A DNA stretch of 64,000 nucleotides from Candidatus Bathyarchaeota archaeon (GTDB taxonomy: Archaea; Thermoproteota; Bathyarchaeia; Bathyarchaeales; Bathycorpusculaceae). Below the pieces are notes generated by a model. The model was given only the letters and a program-made list of their open reading frames with translations, was not told the DNA's origin and did not search any database. The stretch spans positions 1 through 64,000 of the forward strand of contig JAOAIX010000006.1 of the NCBI GenBank assembly GCA_026414485.1, given 5' to 3'. Below, piece after piece: positions 37,203 through 45,014 of the stretch. A program made the position numbers and the translations under genes. The stretch's first letter is position 1, and each line of letters starts with the position of its first letter.

Positions 37203-37637
37203 TTACTCTTTGAATTTTTCTAGTACTATTGCAGGGCAGATTTTTTTAACCCCGTCTATTGCTCCAATTTTTTCAGACAAAAGTTTTGTAAGTTCTCTTC
37301 CATCTTTTGTCCAAATTTCTGTCATTATCATATGGTCGCCCGTTGAAGTAGCAACACTTTTTATTTCTTTTACTTCGCAAAGTTTCTGAGCAACTTCAAG
37401 CAATTTTGTAGGTTCAACATCTATGCCTACAATGGAAACACTGTTTACGCCAAACTTTGCAGGGTCTACTTGAACTGTGAATTTTTTAATTATGCCTTTT
37501 TCTTGTAGAGCTACTACTCTTTTCCTTATTGCTGATTCACTTAACTTCAGTTTTTTGGCAACTTCATTAAAAGATTGCCTGCTGTTTTGTTCGAGCATTT
37601 GGATGATTTTTCTGTCGTAATCGTCTATGTTTGACAT
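37203..37637 (-). CDS. Lrp/AsnC-family transcriptional regulator
   Basis: 144 residues. The N-terminal helix-turn-helix spans DDYDRKIIQMLEQNSRQSFN to KRVVALQEKGIIKKF, and the C-terminal RAM domain has VSIVGIDVEPTKL and the GDHMIMTEIW stretch. Such proteins sense amino acids or redox metabolites. It is divergent from the peroxiredoxin gene across 111 bp that must contain both promoters, so control of itself and of the peroxiredoxin is plausible. Confidence 0.94.
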   Translation of the reverse strand: MSNIDDYDRKIIQMLEQNSRQSFNEVAKKLKLSESAIRKRVVALQEKGIIKKFTVQVDPAKFGVNSVSIVGIDVEPTKLLEVAQKLCEVKEIKSVATSTGDHMIMTEIWTKDGRELTKLLSEKIGAIDGVKKICPAIVLEKFKE

Positions 37638-37748
37638 GATTTCGTTCCCAATTCAGTACTTTTTTAAGAGTTTTTATGCTAATTTATGCCGATAAGTAAA
37701 TATTAAACGACCCAATATAAGTTTTTTTTATTACTAAATCATAATTAA

Positions 37749-38423
37749 ATGGTGTGGAATATGGAAGAAAAATGTGAGCAAATTTTTCCTAAAATAGGTG
37801 AGACAGCTCCAGATTTTGAAGCTGTAACTACTCAAGGTACAATAAGACTTTCTGATTTTAAAGGCAAGTGGGTTATATTATTTTCTCATCCAGCTGACTT
37901 TACTCCTGTTTGCACAACTGAGTTTGTAGCTTTCGCTAAAATAAACGACGAATTGAAAAAACGCAATGTCCAACTGATGGGTTTAAGCATCGATAGTGTC
38001 TATTCCCACATTGCTTGGTTGCGTCGAATCAAGGAAAAACTAGGTGTCGAAATTCCTTTCCCTGTGATCGGGGACATAGATATGAAAGTTGCCAAGCTTT
38101 TTGGGATGATACATGCTGGAGAAAGCACAACCGCCGCTATAAGGTGTGTTTTCTTCATAGACCAGGATATGATTCTAAGAGCTATGGTTTACTATCCCCT
38201 GAACGTTGGTCGCAATATGGAGGAGATTCTTCGTTTAATAATTGCTTTGCAAACAGCAGACATACACAAGGTTGCAACGCCGGCTAACTGGCGCCCAGGA
38301 GACAAAGTCATTGTCCCACCGCCAAGCACAATGGAAGCGGCTGAGAAGCGTTCAACCGAAGGATTTGAATACATTGATTGGTTCTTGTGCAAAAAAGAGT
38401 TGGCGACTCCTGATTATGTGTAA
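37749..38423 (+). CDS. peroxiredoxin, archaeal Prx6-like
   Basis: A 224-residue thiol peroxidase removing peroxides. The peroxidatic Cys is C55 in HPADFTPVCTTE. FPVIGDIDMKVAKLFGM and AIRCVFFIDQDMILRAMVYY follow, and the extended C-terminal arm ends WFLCKKEL (C214), a possible resolving cysteine as in archaeal decameric enzymes. The start is ATG 37749 or ATG 37761. The Rieske gene lies 24 bp downstream, and the Lrp regulator is divergent. It makes sense as oxygen defence for an anaerobe. Confidence 0.95.
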   Translation: MVWNMEEKCEQIFPKIGETAPDFEAVTTQGTIRLSDFKGKWVILFSHPADFTPVCTTEFVAFAKINDELKKRNVQLMGLSIDSVYSHIAWLRRIKEKLGVEIPFPVIGDIDMKVAKLFGMIHAGESTTAAIRCVFFIDQDMILRAMVYYPLNVGRNMEEILRLIIALQTADIHKVATPANWRPGDKVIVPPPSTMEAAEKRSTEGFEYIDWFLCKKELATPDYV

Positions 38424-38447
38424 TATTAACTAATCGAGGTTTCGTGT

Positions 38448-38771
38448 ATGAGTGAAGATAGTTTTATTTTGGTGTCAAACGAAAACGAATTGAAAAATGG
38501 TTCAATGAAGCTTTTCAACGTGGCCGGCAAAAACATTCTTTTGGCAAGGTTTAACGATCAAATTTACGGTATTTCAAATCGCTGTCCTCACATGGGTTGT
38601 TCTCTGGCAAATGGAAAACTCAACGCGTACATAGTCACTTGCCCATGTCACGGCTGGAGCTTTGATGTACGTACTGGTCAGAATCAACGGTCTAAGGACA
38701 TAAATATTCAGGTGTACCAGTGTAAACTTCAAGATGGAAAAATCTACGTTAACATACCGGACGTCATATGA
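38448..38771 (+). CDS. Rieske-type [2Fe-2S] ferredoxin
   Basis: A 107-residue single Rieske domain, soluble, with both ligand boxes intact: CPHMGC (C46, H48) and CPCHGW (C65, H68). The fold opening is LKNGSMKLFNVAGKNILLAR. It resembles ferredoxin subunits of dioxygenase or nitrite-reductase type, here without an oxygenase partner. Because it follows the peroxiredoxin by 24 bp, a role as electron carrier in oxidative-stress defence is a reasonable inference, but its reductase is not visible. Confidence 0.93.
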   Translation: MSEDSFILVSNENELKNGSMKLFNVAGKNILLARFNDQIYGISNRCPHMGCSLANGKLNAYIVTCPCHGWSFDVRTGQNQRSKDINIQVYQCKLQDGKIYVNIPDVI

Positions 38772-38875
38772 TAAAAAAGTAATAGCCAGCAGGACAAGGG
38801 CGCAAAACAATGCTTTTTCTCTTTTTCCAAACATGCGTTAGTTGGTGTTGCATTTTGTGCTTCTCTGAACTTAAT

Positions 38876-38887
38876 CTTAAATATTAG
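38876..38887 (+). promoter_or_regulatory. box A for the fwdDBAC-mch operon
   Basis: CTTAAATATTAG lies about 30-40 bp upstream of ATG 38916, which predicts transcription start near 38908-38912 and a very short leader. No other strong promoter is seen before mch ends. Confidence 0.5.
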
Positions 38888-38915
38888 CACTGAAATTCTA
38901 TTGGTAAGGTTGGAC

Positions 38916-39320
38916 ATGATGATGCAGCAAAAGTTGCGCGTAACTTTGATTACTGGCCGAACAATAGAACAAGGCGTAGGTAAAGAGTATGGTAAATCCT
39001 CACCTGAATATTATGAAGCCTGCTCAATGGTTTACATGGACGCAGAGGATATGAAAAAGCTGGGCATAAAAACAGGTGCTCATGTTTTGGTAAGAACCCC
39101 TCAAGGTTCGGTTGTTTTAAGAGCTGTTAAATATCCTCGTAGCGCCACGCCGGGATTAATTTATATCCCTTATGGGCCTTGGGCAAATGTGGTGGTTGAC
39201 GACTCAACTACTAGTATTGGTATGCCCACCTTCAAAGGAACGCCTGCAGAAGTTGAAGCTGCACCTGACCAACCTGTTTTGAGTATAGAGGAACTTTTGA
39301 AAAAAGAGTTTGGGAGGTAA
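38916..39320 (+). CDS. fwdD: formylmethanofuran dehydrogenase subunit D
   Basis: About 134 residues, starting at one of three consecutive ATGs from 38916. It is a molybdopterin-dinucleotide-binding barrel with VTLITGRTIEQGVGKEYGK at the N-terminus, LGIKTGAHVLVRTPQGSVVL in the middle and GLIYIPYGPWANVVVDDSTTS near the end. It covers the pterin cofactor held by FwdB. It is the first gene of a five-gene set, fwdD-B-A-C-mch. Confidence 0.93.
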   Translation: MMMQQKLRVTLITGRTIEQGVGKEYGKSSPEYYEACSMVYMDAEDMKKLGIKTGAHVLVRTPQGSVVLRAVKYPRSATPGLIYIPYGPWANVVVDDSTTSIGMPTFKGTPAEVEAAPDQPVLSIEELLKKEFGR

Positions 39321-39326
39321 AATAAA

Positions 39327-40796
39327 TTGTCTGTTATTAACGCCGTAACCTGTCCAATATGTGGCTGCTTATGCGACGACATAGAAGTTACAGTTGTTAA
39401 CAACGAAGTTGTTAAAGTAAAGAATGGTTGCGCGGTCTGTGAAGCCAAATACATGGGCTATAAAAGTGAACACAGAATCCGTCAACCTTTGGTTCGCAAA
39501 GAAGGTAAGCTTGTACCTGTATCTATGGATGAAGCCATTCATAAAGCAGCTGAGATACTGGCAAACGCCAATTATCCCGTCTTGTACGGTTGGAGTTCAA
39601 CCAACTGTGAAGCGCAACGAGTTGGTGTTGAGCTAGCTGAGGAAGTTGGTGGTGTACTTGACAACACCGCAGTAGTCTGTCACGGGCCATCCCTTATGGG
39701 TACTCAAGAAGTTGGTATCCCAACATCCACGTTAGGGCAGATTCGACACCGAGCTGATTTGATTATTTATTGGGGCTGTGATCCATGGAGTGCACATCCA
39801 CGTCACCTCGAAAGATACACCACTTTCACAGAAGGTCGCTTTGAAGACAGCGAATGGAAATCTTACATAAATAAAGTCAAAGCAGTTGCAGGCAAAAAGA
39901 AGTTGCTTAGCGCACAAAGAGTAGAACCGCATAAGAAACCACATGAAACTGTTGCTGAATCCCTGATTTTCAATAAACCTCCTGAAACTCTGCAAAAAGA
40001 AGGGCGTAAACTCATAGTTGTCGATGTAAGAAAGAGCATGACTGCTGAAATGGCTGATTACTTCATTCAGGTTCAACCGGGCAAAGATTACGAACTGATG
40101 CAAGCAATCCGTGCTTTAATTAAAGATGAAGAATTAGACGTTGAACAAGTTGCAGGCGTTCCGGTTGACTACCTCCGAGAAGTTGTTGATGCCCTTATAA
40201 GCTGTAAATTTGGCGTCATATTCTTCGGCATGGGTCTCACACAATCTGCTGGAAAATTCAGAAACATAGAAGTTGCCATATCGCTTATACGGGATCTAAA
40301 CTCACGAACAAAGTTTCTCATCATGCCTATGCGAGGGCACTTCAATGTCAGCGGAGCTAACATTGTCTCTGCTTGGCAAACCGGTTATGCTTTTGGTGTT
40401 GACTTTTCATTAGGTTATCCTCGTTATAATCCTGGTGAGACAACTTCTATGGACGTTCTTCTACGTGGTGAATCTGACGCTACTCTAGTTATTGCTGCTG
40501 ACCCAGGTGCTACTTTCCCAAAAAAAGCAATCCAGCACATGGTAAAACATCCTTTGATTGTAATTGATCCACACCTAAATGCGACGGCTATGTTGGGCGA
40601 CGTTGTCATCCCTTCAGCTTTTGTTGGGATTGAAGTCAGCGGAACCGCCTATCGCATGGACAATGTTCCTTTGCCATTAAAGAAAGTTGTTGAACCTCCC
40701 GAAGGTATTCTTACAGACGAGGAAATTCTTAAAAAAATTCTTGAAGAAGTCCGAATTATTAAATCAAAACGTGATGAAAAAACGGAGGCTCCCTAA
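39327..40796 (+). CDS. fwdB: formylmethanofuran dehydrogenase subunit B (catalytic, Mo/W)
   Basis: A 489-residue bis-pterin subunit reducing CO2 to formate before transfer to methanofuran. The N-terminal cysteines (CPICGCLC, CAVC; C9, C12, C16, C38 as candidates) bind a [4Fe-4S] cluster. The metal-ligating residue is C118 in NTAVVCHGPSLMG, so this is the cysteine, not selenocysteine, form. The start is TTG 39327 with GGGAGGT upstream. Its stop overlaps the fwdA ATG (TAATG). The electron-carrying subunits FwdF/G are not in the window. Confidence 0.96.
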   Translation: MSVINAVTCPICGCLCDDIEVTVVNNEVVKVKNGCAVCEAKYMGYKSEHRIRQPLVRKEGKLVPVSMDEAIHKAAEILANANYPVLYGWSSTNCEAQRVGVELAEEVGGVLDNTAVVCHGPSLMGTQEVGIPTSTLGQIRHRADLIIYWGCDPWSAHPRHLERYTTFTEGRFEDSEWKSYINKVKAVAGKKKLLSAQRVEPHKKPHETVAESLIFNKPPETLQKEGRKLIVVDVRKSMTAEMADYFIQVQPGKDYELMQAIRALIKDEELDVEQVAGVPVDYLREVVDALISCKFGVIFFGMGLTQSAGKFRNIEVAISLIRDLNSRTKFLIMPMRGHFNVSGANIVSAWQTGYAFGVDFSLGYPRYNPGETTSMDVLLRGESDATLVIAADPGATFPKKAIQHMVKHPLIVIDPHLNATAMLGDVVIPSAFVGIEVSGTAYRMDNVPLPLKKVVEPPEGILTDEEILKKILEEVRIIKSKRDEKTEAP

Positions 40797-42490
40797 TGAC
40801 TGAAATTCTGATAAAAAATGGTTTCGTCTTTGATCCTTTAAACAAGATTAATGGCGAAAAAATGGACATTGCTATAAAGAATGGAAAAATTGTTGAAAGC
40901 GTTAACGAGCAAAAAGCCAAAAAAATTGACGCTGCTGGTTTGACGGTGATGCCTGGTGGCGTTGATATTCATACACACATAGCAGGTGGAGAAGTAAATA
41001 CTGGTCGCATGATTAGACCTGAAGATCACGTTAAAGACGTTGTAAGCAAGACTTCCATAACGCGTTCGGGTACTGGTTATTCTATTCCTTCCACGTTTGT
41101 TACTGGTTACCGCTACGCAAAAATGGGCTACACTACTGTTATGAATCCGTCTATGGCTCCTTTAGGTGCAAAACATACACACGAAGAATTAAACGATATA
41201 CCTCTTTTAGATAAAGCCACTTTTCCTTTGCTTGGAGATTGGTGGTTCGTTCTCGAACATCTTCAAAGGGGCGATTTGGAAGGTTGTGCAAGGCATGTTG
41301 CATGGATGCTGGAAACCACAAAGGGTTACGCCATAAAAATTGTAAATCCTGGCGGTTTAGAGTCTTGGGGTTTCGGGCGTAACGTTCACAGTATAGACGA
41401 TACGGTTCCCAATTTTGACATTACCCCCAGAGATATTATGTGTGGTCTCGCTAAAGTGAACAAAATGCTTAATCTACCCCACTCTATCCATTTACACACT
41501 AACAATCTTGGAATTCCAGGCAATTATGTTACTACGCTGGAAACCATGAAGGCCCTCGAAAATGTACCCACAGATGGCAGACCTACTTGTCACATCACAC
41601 ACTTGCAATTCAGCAGCTTCGCGGGCGACAACTGGGGCAACATGAAATCTGCCGCAGAAGAAATTTCCAAGTACATAAACAACCACAACCACATAACCTT
41701 CGATATGGGGCAAATAGTCTTTACCGATACTACAACAATGACTGCTGATGGTCCATTTGAGTTTACGCTTTACCAGTTGAGTGGGCATAAATGGGTTAAC
41801 ACTGATGTTGAAACTGAAACAAGTGGTGGTATCATTCCAATGCATTACAAGCGCACAAGCGCAGTTAACGCCTTACAATGGTCAATTGGGTTAGAGCTTG
41901 CATTGTTAGTCGAGGACCCGTGGAAAGTTTTTATGACGACTGACCATCCGAATGCAGGGCCATTTTTTGCTTATCCAAAAATTATGGCATGGCTAATTAG
42001 CAAAAAAGCAAGGATGGCTACATTGGCGAAGTGCCATAAGAAAGCCCAAAAGAGAAGTCTACTTCCCTCAGTTAAACGTGAATTGAGCCTATACGAACTT
42101 GCTATAGTAACTCGTGCAGGTCAAGCAAAAGCTCTAGGCCTCAAAAACAAAGGTCACTTAGGCGTGGGTGCAGACGCGGATATAGCCATCTACGATATAA
42201 ACCCTGAAAAAATTGACGTAGCTAAAAAGTACAAAACTGCCCGCAAAGCCTTCGGTAACGCAGCCTATACAATCAAAGATGGTAAAATCGTGGTCAAAGA
42301 TGGAGAAGTTGTACAGCATACTGATGGCAAAACTATGTGGCTTGATGTGAAAACTGCGGAGCAATTAAAGGTTGATGAAGAAATGAAACTCAAGTTCAAA
42401 AAGTACTGGACAGTTGAATATGAAAACTACCCTGTGTATGACCACTACGTTAAAGTTCCTGAAATAATAAGTGTGAAGGCGAGCGTTTAA
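40796..42490 (+). CDS. fwdA: formylmethanofuran dehydrogenase subunit A (amidohydrolase)
   Basis: A 564-residue binuclear-metal amidohydrolase that condenses formate with methanofuran. It has the HxH metal site VDIHTHIAGGEVNTGR (H59, H61), a candidate carboxylated lysine in YAIKIVNPGG (K181), HLHTNNLG and HITHLQFSS for further ligands, and the Asp of FMTTDHPNAGPF. ATG 40796 overlaps the fwdB stop; CGGAGG lies upstream. The product works with FwdB through an internal formate tunnel. Confidence 0.96.
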   Translation: MTEILIKNGFVFDPLNKINGEKMDIAIKNGKIVESVNEQKAKKIDAAGLTVMPGGVDIHTHIAGGEVNTGRMIRPEDHVKDVVSKTSITRSGTGYSIPSTFVTGYRYAKMGYTTVMNPSMAPLGAKHTHEELNDIPLLDKATFPLLGDWWFVLEHLQRGDLEGCARHVAWMLETTKGYAIKIVNPGGLESWGFGRNVHSIDDTVPNFDITPRDIMCGLAKVNKMLNLPHSIHLHTNNLGIPGNYVTTLETMKALENVPTDGRPTCHITHLQFSSFAGDNWGNMKSAAEEISKYINNHNHITFDMGQIVFTDTTTMTADGPFEFTLYQLSGHKWVNTDVETETSGGIIPMHYKRTSAVNALQWSIGLELALLVEDPWKVFMTTDHPNAGPFFAYPKIMAWLISKKARMATLAKCHKKAQKRSLLPSVKRELSLYELAIVTRAGQAKALGLKNKGHLGVGADADIAIYDINPEKIDVAKKYKTARKAFGNAAYTIKDGKIVVKDGEVVQHTDGKTMWLDVKTAEQLKVDEEMKLKFKKYWTVEYENYPVYDHYVKVPEIISVKASV

Positions 42491-42491
42491 A

Positions 42492-43307
42492 ATGATAGTC
42501 TTAACTCCTCTCAAAAAATTTCAGTTTCCTATTCATGCTGAATGCATAAATCCTGATGTTTTTCAAGGTAAATCTGTGGAGGAAATTGCTTCTCTACAGG
42601 TGTGGGAAGGTAATAGACAAAAGAAACTTGGGGACATTTTCAAAATTGAAGCAACTACTCATGAAACACCTAACATAACAATCAATGGTGATGTGAGTGA
42701 GGTTCGCCGTATAGGTCAAGGGATGAAAAATGGCGAAATCGTAATTAACGGTGATGCAGGTATGCACACAGGCGAAAAAATGGCGGGTGGCAAAATTACT
42801 ATAAACGGTAATGCAGGTGGTTGGACAGGTAGCTCGATGAAAAAAGGTCTAATTGAAATTCATGGCAACGCAAGCGACTATTTGGCTTCGCCTTATCGTG
42901 GAAGTACAGAAGGTATGCGCGGCGGCAAAATTGTCGTCGATGGAAACGTGGGTAGTGATTCAGGCTCCCACCTGCGTGGTGGGCTAATCAAAATTAAAGG
43001 TAGCGCCGGTCCTTTTCTTGGTTTTCATATGAGTGATGGAACTATCCATGTAGAAAAGAACGCAGCAAGCCGGCTTGGAGCAAACATGACTGGCGGCAAA
43101 ATCGTAGTTTCAGGAAGTGTAGATGAACTCATGCCTACTTTCACTATAGACAGCATAAAGCCAAAAGTAAAAATTGACGACACTGAAACAGCGCAGGGTC
43201 CATTTTACGTTTTTTTGGGGGATTTAGCAGAGAAAGGCAACGGCAAACTCTTCATATCAAAAGCCAATAATGCCCAACTTGGGCCAATATACGAAAAGTA
43301 TCTATAA
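42492..43307 (+). CDS. fwdC: formylmethanofuran dehydrogenase subunit C
   Basis: A 271-residue beta-helical subunit related to the GltS C-terminal (GXGXG) domain. It is built from repeated glycine motifs such as NGDVSEVRRIGQGMKNGEIV, NGDAGMHTGEKMAGGKI and DGNVGSDSGSHLRGGLIKIK. It provides structural scaffolding around FwdA and FwdB. It starts 2 bp after fwdA and ends 14 bp before mch, so it is in the same operon. Confidence 0.95.
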   Translation: MIVLTPLKKFQFPIHAECINPDVFQGKSVEEIASLQVWEGNRQKKLGDIFKIEATTHETPNITINGDVSEVRRIGQGMKNGEIVINGDAGMHTGEKMAGGKITINGNAGGWTGSSMKKGLIEIHGNASDYLASPYRGSTEGMRGGKIVVDGNVGSDSGSHLRGGLIKIKGSAGPFLGFHMSDGTIHVEKNAASRLGANMTGGKIVVSGSVDELMPTFTIDSIKPKVKIDDTETAQGPFYVFLGDLAEKGNGKLFISKANNAQLGPIYEKYL

Positions 43308-43321
43308 GGTGAACAAAGAGC

Positions 43322-44287
43322 TTGCCTAAAGTCTTAAGTGTAAACCGATTGGCACGGGCACTTTCTGAGAAATTTTTGAGCAACCCTGATTTCTACAATG
43401 TTTATTGTACAAAAACTAGTACAGGTGCAACCATAATAGATGCAGGTGTCAAATCAAGAGGAGGCTTTCAAGCTGGGAAACTACTCACCGAACTTTGCTT
43501 GGGGGGCATAGGCAAAGTCCAATTAGACTTCAAAACTTATGGAGAGCTAACTTTTCCATCTGTAACTGTCTCTACAGACCACCCTGCGATTGCAACTTTA
43601 GGTTCACAGTTTGCTGGATGGCGTATAAAAGAGCCTGATGGCTCCATAGCCATAGGTTCAGGTCCTGCTCGGGCATTAGCGCTCAAGCCTAAAGATGTTT
43701 ACGAGGAAATCGACTACAGAGACTCATCAGACTGTGCTGTTTTAACTTTGGAGAGCAATTGCTTACCATCTGACGCTCTTATTGAAAAGGTTACAACCAC
43801 TTGCAACATTAAAGCTGAAAACTTAATTGTAGTTGTAGCTCCAACCGCAAGTATTGCTGGTCTAACACAGGTAACAGGTAGAGTTGTAGAAGTGGGTATT
43901 CATAAACTGCGCACATTAGGTTTAAGTCCAAACCTCATCAAGTACGCCTGCGGTTATGCTCCCATTCCTCCTGCAGGTAAAGACTTTGAAGTTGCTATGG
44001 CGCGAACTAATGATGCTATACTCTATGGTGGAACAGTCTATTGCACTGTTGAATACGATGACGAAACAGCGCTACAAAAAATTGTAAATCAGGCACCATC
44101 TAAAATGTCCAAAGACTATGGTAAGCCTTTTCTGCAGATTTTCCGCGAAGCCGATCGTGACTTCTATAAAATAGACCACAACCTCTTTGCGCCTGCTATC
44201 CTCATTGTGAACAACGCAAGAACAGGTAATGTGTTTAAAGCAGGAGAAAATAATCCTACAGTTCTTGCGGAATCTTTGGGGCTTTAA
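43322..44287 (+). CDS. mch: methenyltetrahydromethanopterin cyclohydrolase
   Basis: A 321-residue enzyme that interconverts N5-formyl- and methenyl-H4MPT. The landmarks are SVNRLARALSEKFLSNPD, GLTQVTGRVVEVGIHKLRTL and YACGYAPIPPAGKDFEVAMA, plus the C-terminal DRDFYKIDHNLFAPA. The start is TTG 43322 with AGGTGA nine bases upstream. It closes the fwd operon. The formyltransferase (ftr), mtd and mer genes that connect it to Fwd and MtrH are not in the window. Confidence 0.96.
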   Translation: MPKVLSVNRLARALSEKFLSNPDFYNVYCTKTSTGATIIDAGVKSRGGFQAGKLLTELCLGGIGKVQLDFKTYGELTFPSVTVSTDHPAIATLGSQFAGWRIKEPDGSIAIGSGPARALALKPKDVYEEIDYRDSSDCAVLTLESNCLPSDALIEKVTTTCNIKAENLIVVVAPTASIAGLTQVTGRVVEVGIHKLRTLGLSPNLIKYACGYAPIPPAGKDFEVAMARTNDAILYGGTVYCTVEYDDETALQKIVNQAPSKMSKDYGKPFLQIFREADRDFYKIDHNLFAPAILIVNNARTGNVFKAGENNPTVLAESLGL

Positions 44288-44292
44288 TTCGC

Positions 44293-44310
44293 TTTTTTGT
44301 TTTCTTATTT
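44293..44310 (+). terminator. T-rich terminator after mch
   Basis: A T-dominated tract directly after the mch stop lies between convergent genes. It probably ends the fwdDBAC-mch transcript. Confidence 0.45.
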
Positions 44311-44902
44311 AAAGTTTGAGGTTCTTTTTTACTGCGTTTGCTACTATATGTCCTATGGGAACAGTATAGAGCGCAAGTGTCGAATTGAACAACGCTATAA
44401 GAGGAGTAGCTGCTAATATTGCCGTTTCAGGCATAGCATAACCGATTGGTGGTTCGTATCTCAGTACTGCATAATTCACGATAGCCATTAACCCCGTCCT
44501 AAGCGCCACACCTAAGATTGTGGCAGTGGCTATTTGTATTGTCTGTTTTTTTAATGTTGCATTCGGTGTTTTAATTGAATTATTTTTGAGAGTTAATAGT
44601 CTGTAAGAAACATAAATCCCGAGCAACATTGACAACACTGCAAGTAGGTTATAAAAGGGTCCTGTAATTAGTGCCCCTGGGAAAACTACTATCAAAATTG
44701 TCATGTTCATAAACGCAATGGCAACTGCTGATCTAAGGTTGATTAGTGCAAAGGCAGTTACAATGGGAATTTCCCATATTTGGTAATATAAGAAAGGCGC
44801 GTAGGGTGCAGGGATTGCTATTCCTGTAAAAACTGGGTTAAGCGCTACGGTAACTGCTGCAAGAGCTATTATCAGTGTAAGTTTTTTGGTATCTACATTC
44901 AT
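44309..44902 (-). CDS. ECF transporter substrate-binding (S) component
   Basis: 197 residues with five to six membrane segments. The opening TKKLTLIIALAAVTVALNPV matches the N-terminal helix of ECF S components, and the C-terminal LRYEPPIGYAMPETAILAAT then helix pattern fits RibU/QueT-type proteins. The vitamin transported cannot be read. No EcfA/EcfT genes are adjacent, so it would share an energising module encoded elsewhere. A 12-bp palindrome sits 31 bp upstream of its start, next to a TTAAATAAT box, suggesting a repressor-controlled leaderless gene. Confidence 0.72.
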   Translation of the reverse strand: MNVDTKKLTLIIALAAVTVALNPVFTGIAIPAPYAPFLYYQIWEIPIVTAFALINLRSAVAIAFMNMTILIVVFPGALITGPFYNLLAVLSMLLGIYVSYRLLTLKNNSIKTPNATLKKQTIQIATATILGVALRTGLMAIVNYAVLRYEPPIGYAMPETAILAATPLIALFNSTLALYTVPIGHIVANAVKKNLKL

Positions 44903-44932
44903 AGGCTTAATCTACCAAGTTTAATTATTTAA

Positions 44933-44954
44933 GAGTAGCTACTCAAATTCGAGT
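44933..44954. promoter_or_regulatory. palindromic operator candidate
   Basis: GAGTAGCTACTC (44933-44944) is a perfect 12-bp palindrome, and its ACTC arm is repeated as an inverted GAGT at 44951-44954 across AAATTC. It lies directly upstream of the TATA-like sequence of the ECF gene in a 112-bp divergent gap. It is a plausible dimeric repressor site. Confidence 0.45.
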
Positions 44955-45014
44955 AAATGATTTCAGGTTTAAAAGCTAAATAAAGGGTGTAAGCATATGT
45001 TTCAACCGTGAAAA

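Noticed and set aside
38574-38834. Minus-strand frame starting with a signal-peptide-like hydrophobic stretch
   Set aside because: It runs antisense through the Rieske gene and loses protein-like character there, so the start is a coincidence.
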